A stretch of 64,000 nucleotides of DNA from Pelomonas sp. CA6 (GTDB lineage: Bacteria > Pseudomonadota > Gammaproteobacteria > Burkholderiales > Burkholderiaceae_C), in NCBI RefSeq assembly GCF_022549225.1, contig NZ_JAKZFD010000005.1, positions 62,001 through 126,000 on the forward strand, read 5' to 3'. The notes below the pieces were generated by a model. That model did not search any database. It was not told where the DNA came from and saw only the letters and a program-made list of their open reading frames with translations. The position numbers and the translations under genes were made by a program. The stretch's first letter is position 1. The number at the start of each line of letters is the position of its first letter. Positions 19,532 to 32,040 of this stretch are shown piece by piece.

Positions 19532-21079
19532 TCAGCGCAAGACCCGCAGCCCGGTCACTTGCGTCAAAAGGCCGGCAAACGCGCCGGCGTCGACCTGATC
19601 CTTGGCGGCGCTGATGGACGGCGCCAGGAAATGATCGCTGGGCATGGGCGGGCAATCGCGGCGCAGCAGCGCATGCGCCTGCTCCAGCGTGGCCGAGCTC
19701 TTCAGCGGGCGCAGGAACTCGATGCCCTGGGCCGCGGCGAGCAGTTCGATGCCGATGATGTGGGCGGTGTTGTCCAGCATCGGGCCCAGGCGGCGCGCGC
19801 CGAAGGTGGCCATGGAGACATGGTCTTCCTGGTTGGCGCTGGTGGGCAGGCTGTCCACGCTGGCCGGGTGGGCGAGCGACTTGTTCTCGCTGGCCAGCGC
19901 CGCGGCGGTGACGTGGGCGATCATGAAGCCGGAGTTCAGCCCCGCGTTGGCGGTCAGGAAGGGCGGCAGGCGCGAAACGCCGGCATCGATCAGCATCGCG
20001 ATGCGGCGCTCGGCAATCGCGCCGACCTCGGCAATCGCGCAGGCCAGCGCGTCCGCGGCCAGCGCCACCGGCTCGGCGTGGAAGTTGCCGCCGGAGACCA
20101 TGTAGGCCGGCTCGCCCTCGGGCGCAAAGACCAGCGGGTTGTCGGTCACCGCGTTCGCCTCGCGCAGCAGCACCTCGGCGCAGTAGCGCGCCTGGTCCAG
20201 GCAGGCGCCCATGACCTGCGGCTGGCAGCGCAGGCAGTAGGGGTCCTGCACGCGGTCGTCGCCGTCGCGGTGGGACTGGCGAATCTCGCTGCCGGCCAGC
20301 ACCTGGCGGTAGGCCGCGGCGACCTCGATCTGGCCGGGCTGGCCGCGCACCTCGTGGATGCGCGGGTCGAAGGGGCCGTCGCTGCCGCGCGCCGCATCCA
20401 GGCTCAGCGAGCCGCTGACCACGGCGCTGGCGTACACCGTCTCGAAGCGCAGCAGGCCTTCCAGCGCCAGCGCGGTGGAGGTCTGCGTGCCGTTGATCAG
20501 CGCCAGGCCTTCCTTGGCCTGCAGCACCAGCGGCACGAGGCCGGCGGCTTCCAGCACCTGGCGCGCGGGCCGCCGCTCGCCGTCCACCAGCATCTCGCCC
20601 TCGCCCAGCAGGGCCAGCGTCATGTGCGACAGCGGGGCCAGGTCGCCCGAGGCGCCCACCGAGCCCTGGCTGGGCACATAAGGCACCAGGCCGGCGTTGA
20701 ACACATCCAGCAGGCATTGCACGACCTCGGGCCGCACGCCGGAGAAGCCGCGCGCCAGCGACGCCGCCTTGGTGGCCAGCATCAGCCGCACCACGCCGGG
20801 CGCCAGCGGCGCGCCCACCCCCACGCTGTGCGAACGGATCAGGTTGAACTGCAGCGTGGCCAGGTCTTCCTTGCTGATGCGCGTGGAGGCCAGCTTGCCG
20901 AAGCCGGTGTTCACGCCGTAGACCGGCGCGTCGCCGGCCGCGGCGGCCTGCACCACGGCGGCGCTGCGGCGGATCGCGGCATCGGCCGAGGCATGCAGGC
21001 TCAGGCGCACGCCGCCCGCGCGGATTTGTCGCAGCTGGTCCAGGGTCAGCTGGCCGGGGGTGATTTCGATGGAGGTCAT
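19532..21079 (-). CDS. hutH: Histidine ammonia-lyase
   Basis: Converts L-histidine to urocanate and ammonia, the first step of histidine degradation, in the cytoplasm. The 515 residues match the family. The Ala-Ser-Gly triad that cyclises to the MIO cofactor is at 143-145 within the [15 protein letters not shown] segment, and the conserved tyrosine of the YGVNTGFG segment is residue 54. A GSGxxQDPYCxRCxPQVxG-like region (here [16 protein letters not shown]) follows near residue 275, as in known enzymes. It lies 109 bases downstream of hutU in the same direction, in the left arm of the hut locus. Confidence 0.97.
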   Translation of the reverse strand: MTSIEITPGQLTLDQLRQIRAGGVRLSLHASADAAIRRSAAVVQAAAAGDAPVYGVNTGFGKLASTRISKEDLATLQFNLIRSHSVGVGAPLAPGVVRLMLATKAASLARGFSGVRPEVVQCLLDVFNAGLVPYVPSQGSVGASGDLAPLSHMTLALLGEGEMLVDGERRPARQVLEAAGLVPLVLQAKEGLALINGTQTSTALALEGLLRFETVYASAVVSGSLSLDAARGSDGPFDPRIHEVRGQPGQIEVAAAYRQVLAGSEIRQSHRDGDDRVQDPYCLRCQPQVMGACLDQARYCAEVLLREANAVTDNPLVFAPEGEPAYMVSGGNFHAEPVALAADALACAIAEVGAIAERRIAMLIDAGVSRLPPFLTANAGLNSGFMIAHVTAAALASENKSLAHPASVDSLPTSANQEDHVSMATFGARRLGPMLDNTAHIIGIELLAAAQGIEFLRPLKSSATLEQAHALLRRDCPPMPSDHFLAPSISAAKDQVDAGAFAGLLTQVTGLRVLR

Positions 21080-21188
21080 AGGGGTCTCAGTTCTTGTGCT
21101 TCCAAGCGGAGTCCGAGCGTCCGGCGTTGCCGGGGCCTGCGGACGCGCGCCCTGGAAAGGGCGCGCGGAGCGGGTCAGGAGTGGGGCG

Positions 21189-22868
<1,680 letters not shown>

Positions 22869-22948
22869 GCTTGTCTCCTCGCAAAGGACGGGTGGCGGTC
22901 CGGGCGGCGCGGACGCGGCGCCGTGCTGCCCGTGTTGGAATGGGCCGG

Positions 22949-22977
22949 ACTCTAGTTGTCTATACAAGTAAAGTCAA
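22949..22977 (-). promoter_or_regulatory. Probable sigma-70 promoter of hutU-hutH
   Basis: Read on the minus strand, TTGACT (22977-22972) is followed after 17 bases by TAGAGT (22954-22949), a good -35/-10 pair 81 bases before the hutU ATG. The HutC operator fills the spacer between them. Confidence 0.65.
22956..22967. promoter_or_regulatory. HutC operator (GTCTATAC core)
   Basis: TTGTCTATACAA contains GTCTATAC, which fits the published HutC-subfamily operator pattern GTMTAKAC of GntR regulators. It lies in the 126-base divergent gap, exactly within the hutU promoter spacer, where a bound repressor would block RNA polymerase. It can also cover a weaker plus-strand promoter (TTGTCT at 22956, TACCAT at 22979) for hutC. 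Confidence 0.75.
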
Positions 22978-22994
22978 CTACCATCGCAGCCACC

Positions 22995-23717
22995 ATGGTC
23001 AACGCCCGCATCGGCGGCCCGGCGCCGCAATACCTCAAGGTCAAGACCCATCTGCGCGAGGGCATCGCGGCCGGCCGCTGGCGGCCCGGCGAGCGCCTGC
23101 CGTCGGAGGCCGAGCTGACCGAAGCCTTTGGCGTCAGCCGCATGACGGTCAACCGCGCGCTGCGCGAGCTGCATCAGGAGGGAATGGTCGACCGCGTGCA
23201 GGGCGTGGGCAGCTTTGTCGCGCAGCTGCACCGCATCGCGTCCACGCTGACCGTGCGCGACGTGCACGAGGAGATCGCCGAGCGCGGCCATCGCCACGAA
23301 TCGCGCCTGCACCTGCTGGAGTCGGTGCGTGCCGACGACGAGCAGGCGGCGCTGTTCGCGCTGCGGCCCGGAGCGCCGCTCTTCCACAGCGTCATCGTGC
23401 ATCTCGAGAATGGCGTGCCCATCCAGTGCGAGGACCGGCTGGTCAACGCGGCTTGCGCGCCGGACTACATGGCGCAGGACTTTGCCCGCGTGACCCCCAC
23501 CCACTACCTGCTGCAGGTGGCGCCGCTGTCCGAGGCGCGCTACACCATCGAGGCGCAACTGCCCAGCAGCCAGGACGCGAAGCTGCTGGCCATCCCCAAG
23601 GGCGAGCCCTGCCTGGTGGTCCGGCGCAGCACGCTGAGCCAGGGCCGGGTGGTCACCGCGGTCCGCCTGGTGCATCCGGGCAGCCGCTACTTTCTACAGG
23701 GAGCTTTTCAGGCATGA
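22995..23717 (+). CDS. hutC: Histidine utilization repressor HutC (GntR family)
   Basis: A 240-residue repressor that is expected to release DNA on binding urocanate. The N-terminal GntR winged helix (about 10-75) contains [25 protein letters not shown], split here as [10 protein letters not shown] and [12 protein letters not shown]. The C-terminal UTRA ligand domain (about 95-235) has the family features ERGHRHES and [11 protein letters not shown] 22995 is chosen because the longer reading begins inside the operator. Its stop overlaps the hutD start by four bases. It probably represses both arms of the locus and itself. Confidence 0.95.
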   Translation: MVNARIGGPAPQYLKVKTHLREGIAAGRWRPGERLPSEAELTEAFGVSRMTVNRALRELHQEGMVDRVQGVGSFVAQLHRIASTLTVRDVHEEIAERGHRHESRLHLLESVRADDEQAALFALRPGAPLFHSVIVHLENGVPIQCEDRLVNAACAPDYMAQDFARVTPTHYLLQVAPLSEARYTIEAQLPSSQDAKLLAIPKGEPCLVVRRSTLSQGRVVTAVRLVHPGSRYFLQGAFQA

Positions 23718-24274
23718 GCTGGATCCACCTCAGTGCGGCGCAGGTCGCGCCCAGCCCCTGGCGCAATGGCGGCGGCCAGACCCGCGAGCTGCTGGCCTGG
23801 CCGCATGCGCAGGACTGGACGCTGCGCATCAGCGTGGCCGACATCACCGCCGACGGACCGTTCTCCAGCTTCCCCGGCGTGGACCGCTGGTTCGCGGTGC
23901 TGTCGGGCGACGGCGTGGACCTGCAGGGTCAGGTCTTGCGCCCCGGCGACCCGGTGTTCGCCTTCGACGGCGAACGGGCGCCCGGCTGCCGGCTGCTGGG
24001 CGGCGCGACGCAGGACTTCAATGCCATGCACCGGCGCGGCGCCGGCCGCTTCGAGCTGCGGCCGGCCACCGAGGCCCTTGTCCCGCGCTGCGACTGGCTG
24101 GGGCTGTTCACCGAAGAGGGTGGGTCGCTGAACCATGGCGGCCGTGCCCGGGCGCTGCCGCCGCGCACGCTGGCCTGGTGCGAGAAGCCGGCGGCTCAGC
24201 CTTGCCGCTTTGCCTCGACGCACGGGCGGGGAGGGCCGGGCGCCGCCTGGTGGTTGATCTGGAGCGAGACATGA
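23714..24274 (+). CDS. hutD: HutD family protein
   Basis: A 186-residue cupin-like protein with the family opening [12 protein letters not shown] (about 16-27) and the [21 protein letters not shown] region, shown as [13 protein letters not shown] (about 39-51). HutD is conserved in proteobacterial hut operons; work in Pseudomonas suggests it limits hut activity, but its biochemical function is not settled. It overlaps hutC upstream and hutI downstream, each by an ATGA sequence, so all three are translationally coupled. The 14-base repeat described elsewhere occurs in its coding sequence at 23926. Confidence 0.92.
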   Translation: MSWIHLSAAQVAPSPWRNGGGQTRELLAWPHAQDWTLRISVADITADGPFSSFPGVDRWFAVLSGDGVDLQGQVLRPGDPVFAFDGERAPGCRLLGGATQDFNAMHRRGAGRFELRPATEALVPRCDWLGLFTEEGGSLNHGGRARALPPRTLAWCEKPAAQPCRFASTHGRGGPGAAWWLIWSET

Positions 24275-25482
24275 CACAAACAACGCTGTGGCGCGACGCG
24301 CAATTGGTGACCCTGACCCCGGCGCAGGGCTGGGGCCTGGTGCCGGATGGCGCGTTGCTGACCGAGGGCGAGCGCCTGCGCTGGGCCGGCCCGCTGGCCG
24401 AGCTGCCGGCCGAGTGGCGCGCCAGCGTCGCCGCCGAGCAGGGGCTGGACGGCGCGCTGGTCACGCCGGGGCTGATCGACTGCCACACCCATCTGGTCTA
24501 TGGCGGCGAGCGCTCGGCCGAGTTCGAGCTGCGCCTGCAAGGCGCCAGCTATGAAGAGATCGCGCGCGCCGGCGGCGGCATCCGCGCCACCGTCGCGGCG
24601 ACGCGCGCGGCCGACGAGGCGCAGCTGGCCCGCGGCGCCGCGGCGCGCGCGCGCGCGCTGATGGCCGAGGGGCTGACCACGCTGGAAGTGAAATCCGGCT
24701 ATGGCCTGTCGCTGGAGCAGGAGGCCAAATGCCTGCGCGTGGCGCGTGGACTCGCCGGGCTGGGGCTGAGCGTGCGCACCACCTACCTCGGCGCGCACGC
24801 GCTGCCGCCGGAGTTCGAGGGCCGCCAGGACGACTATGTGGACGCCGTCTGCGCGTGGATGCCGCAGTTGCACCAGGACGGGCTGATCGACGCGGTCGAC
24901 GCCTTCTGTGAACGCATCGCCTTCACGCCGGCGCAGACGCGGCGCGTGTTCGAGGCCGCGCGGCGCCTGAACCTGCCCGTCAAGCTGCATGCCGAGCAGC
25001 TCAGCGACCAGGGTGGCGCGCAGCTGGCGGCCGAGTTCGGCGCGCTCTCCTGCGACCACCTGGAATACCTCGGTGAGGCCGGGGTCCGCGCGATGGCCGC
25101 GGCCGGCACCGTCGCGGTGCTGCTGCCCGGCGCCTACTACTTCTTGCGCGAGACCCAGTTGCCGCCCATGGCCGCGCTGCGCGAGGCCGGCGTGCCCATC
25201 GCGCTGGCCACCGACCACAACCCGGGCAGCTCGCCGGGGCTGTCGCTGCTGCTGATGCTCAACATGGCCTGCACGCTGTTCCGCATGACGCCGGAAGAAG
25301 CCCTGCGCGGGCTGACCGTGAACGCCGCGCGCGCGCTGGGCCTGGCCGACCGCGGCCGGCTGGCTGCCGGGATGCGCGCCGACTTCTGCGTCTGGGACGC
25401 CGCGCATCCGCGCGAGCTGGCCTATTACTTCGGCCGCAACCCGCTGCGCCAGACCGTGGCGGGCGGCCTTCCGCGCGCCTGA
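24271..25482 (+). CDS. hutI: Imidazolonepropionase
   Basis: Opens the imidazolone ring of 4-imidazolone-5-propionate to N-formimino-L-glutamate. The 403 residues belong to the amidohydrolase family. The metal-binding HTH pair is at 72-74 within the [18 protein letters not shown] region, the substrate-loop [12 protein letters not shown] is near 150, and later KLHAEQ and ATDHNPG segments hold the further metal ligands. The start overlaps hutD by four bases. It belongs to the right hut arm, followed 23 bases later by hutG. Confidence 0.97.
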   Translation: MTQTTLWRDAQLVTLTPAQGWGLVPDGALLTEGERLRWAGPLAELPAEWRASVAAEQGLDGALVTPGLIDCHTHLVYGGERSAEFELRLQGASYEEIARAGGGIRATVAATRAADEAQLARGAAARARALMAEGLTTLEVKSGYGLSLEQEAKCLRVARGLAGLGLSVRTTYLGAHALPPEFEGRQDDYVDAVCAWMPQLHQDGLIDAVDAFCERIAFTPAQTRRVFEAARRLNLPVKLHAEQLSDQGGAQLAAEFGALSCDHLEYLGEAGVRAMAAAGTVAVLLPGAYYFLRETQLPPMAALREAGVPIALATDHNPGSSPGLSLLLMLNMACTLFRMTPEEALRGLTVNAARALGLADRGRLAAGMRADFCVWDAAHPRELAYYFGRNPLRQTVAGGLPRA

Positions 25483-25505
25483 CGCCTCGCGAGGAGACTG
25501 ATCGA

Positions 25506-26336
25506 ATGAAGCACGAGACCTTTGAACTGCGCCCGGGCCGCGGCCCGCTGCTGATCAGCATGCCCCACGTGGGCTCGCTGATCCCCGAGGACCAGCACCA
25601 CCGCTACGTGGAGCGCGCGCTCGCCAGTGAGGACACCGACTGGCACCTGGAGCAGCTCTACGCGCCCATCGCCGAGCGCCTGGGCGCGGGCCTGCTGATC
25701 CCGCGCTATTCGCGCTATCTGATCGACCTCAACCGGCCGCCGCAGGACACGCCCATGTATCCCGGCGCCTCCAACACCGAGCTGTGCCCGACCCGCTTCT
25801 TCACCGGCGAGCCGCTCTACCGCGAGGGCCTGGCGCCCGATGCCGACGAGAAGCAGCGCCGGCTGGAAACCTACTGGGCGCCCTACCACCAGGCGCTGCA
25901 GGGCGAGCTGCAGCGCCTGCGCCAGCAGCACGGCCAGGCGCTGCTGTTCGAGGCGCATAGCATCCGCTCCGAGCTGCCCTGGCTGTTCGACGGGCAGCTG
26001 CCCGACCTGAACCTGGGCACCGTCGAGGGCCAGTCCTGCCGCGCGATCACGCGCGAGGCCATGGGCGTGGTGCTCGGCGCCCAGTCCACCTTCACGCAGG
26101 TGACCGACGGCCGTTTCAAGGGCGGCTACATCACGCGCCAGTACGGCCGCCCCCAGCTGGGTCAGCAGGCCGTGCAGCTGGAGATGTGCTATCGCTGCTA
26201 CATGCAGGAGCGTGGGCTGGGCGAGGCCGGCTACCAGATTGACGAGGCGCGCGCCGCGCAGGTGCGCCCGTTGCTGGCGATGCTGCTGCAGGCCTATCTG
26301 ATGGCCAACGGTTTCGTGTCGGAGCTCGGCGCATGA
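25506..26336 (+). CDS. hutG: N-formylglutamate deformylase
   Basis: Hydrolyses N-formyl-L-glutamate to glutamate and formate, the last step of the five-step route. The 276 residues fit the N-formylglutamate amidohydrolase family: an early PHVGSLIP segment (about 20-27), SRYLIDLNRPPQD (about 73-85) and EAHSIRSELPWLF (about 149-161), which hold the expected metal and catalytic residues. A GAGGAGACTG-like ribosome-binding site precedes the ATG. The stop overlaps hutF (ATGA). The unrelated arginase-like HutG of some bacteria is excluded by sequence. Confidence 0.96.
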   Translation: MKHETFELRPGRGPLLISMPHVGSLIPEDQHHRYVERALASEDTDWHLEQLYAPIAERLGAGLLIPRYSRYLIDLNRPPQDTPMYPGASNTELCPTRFFTGEPLYREGLAPDADEKQRRLETYWAPYHQALQGELQRLRQQHGQALLFEAHSIRSELPWLFDGQLPDLNLGTVEGQSCRAITREAMGVVLGAQSTFTQVTDGRFKGGYITRQYGRPQLGQQAVQLEMCYRCYMQERGLGEAGYQIDEARAAQVRPLLAMLLQAYLMANGFVSELGA

Positions 26337-27706
26337 CGGCGGCCCGCTTCCACGCGCCTCTGGCCTGGCTGCAGGGTCGCTGGCAGCGCCAGGTGCTGCT
26401 GGAAACCGACGCGCAGGGCCGCTGGGCGCGCATCGAGGCCGGCGTGGCGGTCGCGCCCGAAGGCTGCGTGGCGCTGGCCGGCCCGGTGCTGCCGGGGCTG
26501 GTCGACGCCCACAGCCACGCCTTCCAGCGTGCGTTCGCCGGCCTGGCCGAGCGGCGCGACAGCGACAGCGACGACTTCTGGTCCTGGCGCGACCGCATGT
26601 ACGGTGTGGCGCTGCGTGTGACGCCCGACCAGCTGCGCGTGATCGCAACCCAGCTCTACACCGAGCTGCTGGCCGGCGGCTACACCCAGGTCTGCGAGTT
26701 CCACTACCTGCAGCACCGGCCGGATGGACAACCCTACGAGGATGAGCTGGCCATGGCCTGGGCGCTGGCCGACGCGGCGCGCGAGGTCGGCCTGGGCCTG
26801 ACGCTGCTGCCGGTGCTCTATGCCCACCAGGGCTTCGGCCAGCGCGGACTGCGCGACACGCAGCGCCGCTTCGCAACCGACGCGGCCTGGGTCTGGCGCG
26901 CCTGCGAGCGCATCAACGCGGCCGGCCTGCCCGGCGTGCAGGCCGGCGTGGCGCTGCATTCGCTGCGCGCCGCGCACGAGGACGACATCGCCGCGCTGCG
27001 CCGCCTCGTCGGCGACGCGGACCTGCCCATCCATGTCCACGTCGCCGAGCAGCAGCAGGAGGTGCGCGACTGCCTGGCCGCCACCGGCCGGCGGCCGATC
27101 GAGCAGCTGTGCCAGCTGGGCCTGGACGCGCGCTGGCAGCTGGTGCACGCCACCCACAGCGAGCCGGCCGAGATCGACGCGGTGGCGCGCAGCGGGGCCG
27201 GCGTGGTGATCTGCCCCACCACCGAGGCCAACCTCGGCGACGGCCTGGCCGACCTGCCGGGCTGGCTCGCGGCCGGCGTGCCGCTGAGCCTGGGCTCGGA
27301 CAGCCAGATCGGGCGCAGCGCGATCGAGGAGCTGCGCTGGCTGGAGTACGGCCAGCGCCTGGGCCTGCAGCGACGCAACGTGGCCGCCGCGCCGGGCCGC
27401 CTGCCCAGCACCGGCGAACGCCTGTTCGACGCCGCGCTGCAGGGCGGCGCCCGTCCCGCCGGGCTGGCGGCGCATGGGCTGCTGCCGGGCGCGCGGGCCG
27501 ACTTCGTCGTGCTCGACGGCGCGGCCGACGGCCTGGCCGGCCTGCCGCAGAGCGCGCTGATGGACGGCCTGCTGTTCGCCAGCCAGGGCCAGGTCTTGCG
27601 CGAGGTCTTCGTCGCCGGCCGCCCGCGCTGGCGGGACGGTGCGCCGCTGCTGGCGGCGCGGCGCCAAGCCTTTGTCCAGACCCTGCAGGAGCTCTGGGAC
27701 GACTGA
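26333..27706 (+). CDS. hutF: Formimidoylglutamate deiminase
   Basis: Removes the imino group of N-formimino-L-glutamate as ammonia to give N-formylglutamate, upstream of HutG. The 457-residue amidohydrolase shows the metal pair His60 and His62 in [16 protein letters not shown], an HVAEQ segment near 233 and [11 protein letters not shown] near 320. HutF occurs only where the formylglutamate route is used, so with hutG it defines the pathway type. It overlaps hutG by four bases and is the last gene of the right arm, followed by a 104-base gap and a chemoreceptor. Confidence 0.96.
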   Translation: MTAARFHAPLAWLQGRWQRQVLLETDAQGRWARIEAGVAVAPEGCVALAGPVLPGLVDAHSHAFQRAFAGLAERRDSDSDDFWSWRDRMYGVALRVTPDQLRVIATQLYTELLAGGYTQVCEFHYLQHRPDGQPYEDELAMAWALADAAREVGLGLTLLPVLYAHQGFGQRGLRDTQRRFATDAAWVWRACERINAAGLPGVQAGVALHSLRAAHEDDIAALRRLVGDADLPIHVHVAEQQQEVRDCLAATGRRPIEQLCQLGLDARWQLVHATHSEPAEIDAVARSGAGVVICPTTEANLGDGLADLPGWLAAGVPLSLGSDSQIGRSAIEELRWLEYGQRLGLQRRNVAAAPGRLPSTGERLFDAALQGGARPAGLAAHGLLPGARADFVVLDGAADGLAGLPQSALMDGLLFASQGQVLREVFVAGRPRWRDGAPLLAARRQAFVQTLQELWDD

Positions 27707-27810
27707 GCGTTTGGTGCGAAATCCGCACTTCCGGCCGTGGCGCTGGACTGTTAGGCTGTGCGAAAAGAGGTGCCAGGGAGCCGCCATGTTCTCGCCAGCG
27801 AGGTGTCGCC

Positions 27811-29367
27811 ATGTGGTCTCTGAGGAACTATTCCATCCGCGCGCGGCTGTTCGCGCTGGCGGCGCTGTCCATGCTGGCCATCGCGCTGATCGCGGCCAAC
27901 GGACTCTGGAGCCAGGCCCGGGCGAGCGACGATTTCCGTCACTACGTCGCCCATGACGTCGAGTCGCTGGCCCGCCTGGCCGAGGTGCGCGCCGGCGTGG
28001 GTAATTTGCGCCGCTACGAGAAAGACCTGCTGATCAACCTGGGCGATCCCCGGGCGGTGGCGCGCTACAAGACGGAGTGGGAGTCGGCCTTCGCCAAGGT
28101 GGAGCAGGGGCTGCAGGCCATGGTCGCGCTGGACGTGCCGCAGACCGTGCGCGCGCTGCCGCCGCGCATGAGCCTGGCGCTGGCCGAGTACCGCCGCGGC
28201 TTTGACGTCGTCATCGCCCGCGTGCAGGCGCAGGGCTTCGCCGACACCACCGAGGCCAACCGTGCCACCGAGCCGATCAAGGGGCCGGTGCGCGAGATGG
28301 ACCAGCAGCTGGCCGAGATGACGCGGCGGGTCGCCGAGAACGGCGAGGCGCAGTCGCAGCGCCTTGCGCAGCAGGCGCAGCGCGTGCGCCTGGCGCTGAG
28401 TTCGGTGTCGCTGATCGGTGTGCTCTGCATCGCGGTGTTCACCTTCTTCAACGTCCGCTCCATCGTCGCGCCGCTGTCGGCGGCGGTGCGCAGCACCGAG
28501 CGCATCGCGCGCCAGGACCTCAGCGAGACGGTGGCGGTGCAGGGCATTGACGAGACGGCCGCGATGATGCGCGGCGTGCAGGGCATGCAACATGCGTTGC
28601 GCCGGGTGGTGCAGGGCGTGCGCAGCGCCACCGACAGCATCGCGACCGCGTCGCGCGAGGTCTCCGACGGCGCGCAGGACTTGAGCAACCGCACCGAGCA
28701 GGCGGCGTCCAACCTGCAGGAGACCGCGTCGGCGATGGAGCAGCTGACCGCCAGCGTGCAGCACAACGCCGATTCGGCGCGCCGCGCCGACGCGATGGCG
28801 GGCTCGGCCGCCGAAGCCGCGCAGCGCGGCGCCGCGGTGATGGGCGAGGTGGTGCAGACCATGGAGCGCATCAGCGCCTCGTCCGCCCAGATCGGCGAGA
28901 TCATCGCGGTGATCGACGGCATCGCGTTCCAGACCAACATCCTCGCGTTGAACGCCGCGGTGGAGGCCGCGCGCGCCGGCGAGCAGGGGCGCGGCTTCGC
29001 GGTCGTTGCCGGCGAGGTGCGCCAGCTCGCGCAGCGCAGCGCCGAGGCGGCCAAGGAGATCAAGGGCCTGATCACGCACAGCGGCGAGAACGTCGCCAGC
29101 GGCGCCGCGCAGGTGCAGCGCGCGGGCCAGGCGATGGGCGAGATTTCCGCGGCCATCGAACGGGTCTCGCGCATCGTCGCCGAGATCAGCCATGCCACGC
29201 AGGAGCAGAGCGGCGGCATCGCGCAGATCGGCACGGCGATCTCGCAGCTGGACCAGATGACGCAGCAGAACGCGGCGCTGGTGGAGGAATCCGCCGCGGC
29301 GGCGCAAAGCCTGCGTCAGCAGGCCGACGCCCTGTCAGAGTCGGTCGCGGTGTTCAAGCTCGCCTGA
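27811..29367 (+). CDS. Methyl-accepting chemotaxis protein
   Basis: A 518-residue chemoreceptor. The first membrane segment is at about 8-28, followed by a periplasmic four-helix-type sensor domain (about 30-188) and a second membrane segment (about 191-213). A HAMP linker and the cytoplasmic signalling domain follow. The signalling tip contains the conserved region around [20 protein letters not shown] near residue 370-390. Its sensor begins with a helix like those of small-ligand-binding Tar/four-helix receptors; the ligand is not identifiable. ATG 27811 has a GAGGTG sequence just upstream. It follows hutF after 104 bases, so histidine or urocanate sensing is conceivable but unsupported. 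Confidence 0.93.
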   Translation: MWSLRNYSIRARLFALAALSMLAIALIAANGLWSQARASDDFRHYVAHDVESLARLAEVRAGVGNLRRYEKDLLINLGDPRAVARYKTEWESAFAKVEQGLQAMVALDVPQTVRALPPRMSLALAEYRRGFDVVIARVQAQGFADTTEANRATEPIKGPVREMDQQLAEMTRRVAENGEAQSQRLAQQAQRVRLALSSVSLIGVLCIAVFTFFNVRSIVAPLSAAVRSTERIARQDLSETVAVQGIDETAAMMRGVQGMQHALRRVVQGVRSATDSIATASREVSDGAQDLSNRTEQAASNLQETASAMEQLTASVQHNADSARRADAMAGSAAEAAQRGAAVMGEVVQTMERISASSAQIGEIIAVIDGIAFQTNILALNAAVEAARAGEQGRGFAVVAGEVRQLAQRSAEAAKEIKGLITHSGENVASGAAQVQRAGQAMGEISAAIERVSRIVAEISHATQEQSGGIAQIGTAISQLDQMTQQNAALVEESAAAAQSLRQQADALSESVAVFKLA

Positions 29368-29383
29368 GCGCCGGCCGCGCCGA

Positions 29384-31024
29384 TCAAAGGCGCTGCAGCA
29401 CGACCTGGTCGCGGCCGCCGCGTTTGGCGCCGTACAGCGCCTGGTCGGCCGCCTCCACCAGCGCGCGCGGGTCCTGGCCCGGCTCGCCGCAGGCCAGGCC
29501 CATGCTGACCGTGATGCGCAGCGCCGGCGCCAGGCTGCCCCAGCCATGCGCGCGCACCGCGCGCAGCAGGCGCTCGCAGACCTCCAGCGCCAGGTCGGGC
29601 GGCGTGCCGACGAAGACCAGCATGAACTCTTCGCCGCCCACGCGCGCGATCAGGTCGGCGCCGCGCAGCTGGCTGCGCAGCAGCAGCGCCACCTGCTGCA
29701 GCACGCGGTCGCCGGTGCCATGGCCCAACGTGTCGTTGACGTGCTTGAAATGATCGATGTCCAACATCGCCAGCGCCACCGGCACCGCATCGGTCCGCGC
29801 GCGCTCCAGCAGCAGGGGCAGCGCGAACTCGGCATGGCGGCGGTTGTGCAGGCCCGTCAGCGCGTCTTCGTGGGCCATGCGCCCCCATTCGGCGGCCTGC
29901 TCGCGCAGCTGCGCCTGCTCGCGCTCCAGCTGGCTCGCGCGCTCGCGGGCCTGGCGCGCGTCCTGTAGCGCGTGTTCGGCGCGCGCCTGCGCATGGCGGA
30001 ATTCCTGGCGGATCAGCATGGCCTCGGTCTGCAGCGCCATGGTGTCGCGCGCCACCTGGCGTTCCAGCTCGGCCAGCGTCTCGTGGTAGTGCAGGGCCTG
30101 CTCGAACTGGCCCTGGTCCTTGTAGGCCAGGTACAGCGCGCGGCAGAGCTGGCGGCGGCGGCGCGGCGTCGGGCCGGCTTGCTGGTCCAGCGCCCGCAGT
30201 TCGGCGATCGCCTCACCGAGCCGGCCGTTGGCAGACAGGATCAGCGCGCGCTGCAGCCGGGCCTGGACCTGCAGGTCGGGGTAGCCATGGGTCCGCGCCA
30301 GCGCTTCGTATTCCTCGATCAGCGGCAGCACCTCGGGCGAGGGCGCCTCGAACAGCCGCGCCTCGGCCAGATTGGACAGCGCGATCGCGGTGCAGAAGCG
30401 GCTGTCCATCTGCCGGCCCAGCCGCAGCGACTGCTCGGCGCAGTGCGTGGCCTGCTCCAGCGCGCGGCCGGCGCGACGCCTGTCTTGTTCGCGGCGCGCC
30501 TCCTCGTGCACCTGCAGCCAGATGAAGGCGAGGTTGTTCAGGCAGGAAAAGCGCAGCTCGTGGTCGGCCTGCGGGCCCTGCGCGATCTCCAGCGCCTGTT
30601 CGGTGTAGTGGCAGCCCTGCTCGGGATGACCCAGGCTGGCACAGGTCAGCCCCAGGCGGTTCAGCGCCCAGGCCTCCAGGTCCGGGCGTCCGGCGCGGCG
30701 CGCCTCGTGCAGGCCCTGCCAGGTGGTGTCCAGCGCTTCGCGGCCCATCAGGTACTGGGCATAGACATAGCCCAGCGAGATCAGCGAGGCCGACATCAGC
30801 GCCGCGTCGTCGATCTTGCTGCTCAGCGCCACGGCTTCGCTGGCGCGGCGCAGCGCCTCGTGCAGCTCGCCCTGGCGCGGCAGATGGTGGGCCAGCAGCG
30901 CCAGAATGCGCGCACGGTCGCGGTCGCGCAACGGCAGGTCCAACTGGGAACGAAGCAGGGCGGTCGCCTTCGCGTACTCTCCGCGCGCCGCCAGGTGCCG
31001 CGCCTGCGCCAGTTGTGCCTTCAC
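29384..31024 (-). CDS. TPR-containing diguanylate cyclase (GGDEF)
   Basis: Makes cyclic di-GMP from two GTP. The 546 residues begin with a long stack of tetratricopeptide-like helices (about 10-320), followed by a coiled coil (about 325-380) and a GGDEF domain (about 382-540). The active-site loop GGEEF is at 463-467, and an inhibitory-site RxxD (RGAD at 454-457) is correctly placed five residues upstream, so the enzyme should be active and product-inhibited. No membrane segment or signal peptide is seen; it is cytoplasmic. TPR input suggests control by a partner protein. It is divergent from the DUF429 gene. Confidence 0.94.
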   Translation of the reverse strand: MKAQLAQARHLAARGEYAKATALLRSQLDLPLRDRDRARILALLAHHLPRQGELHEALRRASEAVALSSKIDDAALMSASLISLGYVYAQYLMGREALDTTWQGLHEARRAGRPDLEAWALNRLGLTCASLGHPEQGCHYTEQALEIAQGPQADHELRFSCLNNLAFIWLQVHEEARREQDRRRAGRALEQATHCAEQSLRLGRQMDSRFCTAIALSNLAEARLFEAPSPEVLPLIEEYEALARTHGYPDLQVQARLQRALILSANGRLGEAIAELRALDQQAGPTPRRRRQLCRALYLAYKDQGQFEQALHYHETLAELERQVARDTMALQTEAMLIRQEFRHAQARAEHALQDARQARERASQLEREQAQLREQAAEWGRMAHEDALTGLHNRRHAEFALPLLLERARTDAVPVALAMLDIDHFKHVNDTLGHGTGDRVLQQVALLLRSQLRGADLIARVGGEEFMLVFVGTPPDLALEVCERLLRAVRAHGWGSLAPALRITVSMGLACGEPGQDPRALVEAADQALYGAKRGGRDQVVLQRL

Positions 31025-31161
31025 TCAAACTCCTTGGCCGACGCGCGTCCGGGGGCTAGCCTCATGAGCCCCTTGCCAGTGCAGGCTGACGGCCATGACG
31101 CTAGCATCCGGAAGCCCCGCGTCCGCGTCAAGCCCAGACTTGCCTCAATGTCGCACGGACA

Positions 31162-31986
31162 ATGACTTCTTTCCCCATGGACGCCGCCTTGTTCGGCGTG
31201 GATTTCTCCAGCGCCCCGGGACCGCGCAAGCCCATCGTCGTGGCCGGCGGCCAGCGCCAGGGCGCGGTGCTGCGTCTCGGCGGTCTGGAGGCGCTGCCCT
31301 CGCTGGACGGCTTCGACGACTGGCTGCGTCGGCCCGGTCCCTGGCTGGCGGCGCTGGACCTGCCCTTCGGCCTGCCGCGCGAGCTGGTCGAGGCCCTGGG
31401 CTGGCCGCGCGAATGGCTGGCGCTGATCGATCACTACGCCGCGCTGAGCCGGGCCGAGATCCGCGCGCGGTTTGCCGCGTTCTGCGCGGCGCGGCCGGTC
31501 GGTGGCAAGTTCGCCCACCGGGCCTGCGACGCGCCGGCCGGGGCCTCGCCCAGCATGAAATGGGTCAACCCGCCGGTGGCCTACATGCTGCACGCGGGTG
31601 TGCCACGGCTGGTGGCGGCCGACCTCAGCCTGCCCGGGCTGCGCCAGGGCGATCCGGCGCGGGTGGGGCTGGAGGCCTATCCGGGCCTGCTGGCGCGCGA
31701 GCTCATCGGCCGGCGCAGCTACAAGAGCGACGAGCGCGGCCGGCAGACGCCGGAGCGCCTGATCGCGCGCAAGGACTTGGTGGACGCGCTGGAGCAGGGG
31801 CGCAGCCGCCTGGGCCTGCGCCTGAAGCTCAGCCATGCGCAGCGCGATGCGCTGGTGGACGACGCCAGTGGCGACAGCCTGGACGCGGTGCTGTGCCTGA
31901 TGCAGGCGGCCTGGGCGTCCGCCCGGCCGGGCTATGGACTGCCGCCGACCCTGGACCCGCTGGAGGGCTGGATCGTCAGCGCCTGA
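31162..31986 (+). CDS. DUF429 domain protein
   Basis: A 274-residue cytoplasmic protein with the N-terminal LFGVDFSSAPGPRKP (about 10-24) and ALDLPFGLPRELVE (about 66-79) segments typical of DUF429, a family with an RNase H-like fold and predicted nuclease or phosphotransferase character. Acidic residues in the first strand (VDFS) and in DALDAVL-like C-terminal context (GDSLDAVLCLM) are plausible metal ligands. No function has been shown. The ATG at 31162 follows a short divergent gap; an ATG five codons later is also possible. There is no obvious operon partner, although panE follows in the same direction after 54 bases. Confidence 0.82.
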   Translation: MTSFPMDAALFGVDFSSAPGPRKPIVVAGGQRQGAVLRLGGLEALPSLDGFDDWLRRPGPWLAALDLPFGLPRELVEALGWPREWLALIDHYAALSRAEIRARFAAFCAARPVGGKFAHRACDAPAGASPSMKWVNPPVAYMLHAGVPRLVAADLSLPGLRQGDPARVGLEAYPGLLARELIGRRSYKSDERGRQTPERLIARKDLVDALEQGRSRLGLRLKLSHAQRDALVDDASGDSLDAVLCLMQAAWASARPGYGLPPTLDPLEGWIVSA

Positions 31987-32040
31987 AGTTCGTCGACAAA
32001 CGGTCTAGGATCTCGGCTCCACGATGACAGGAGCTTTGCC

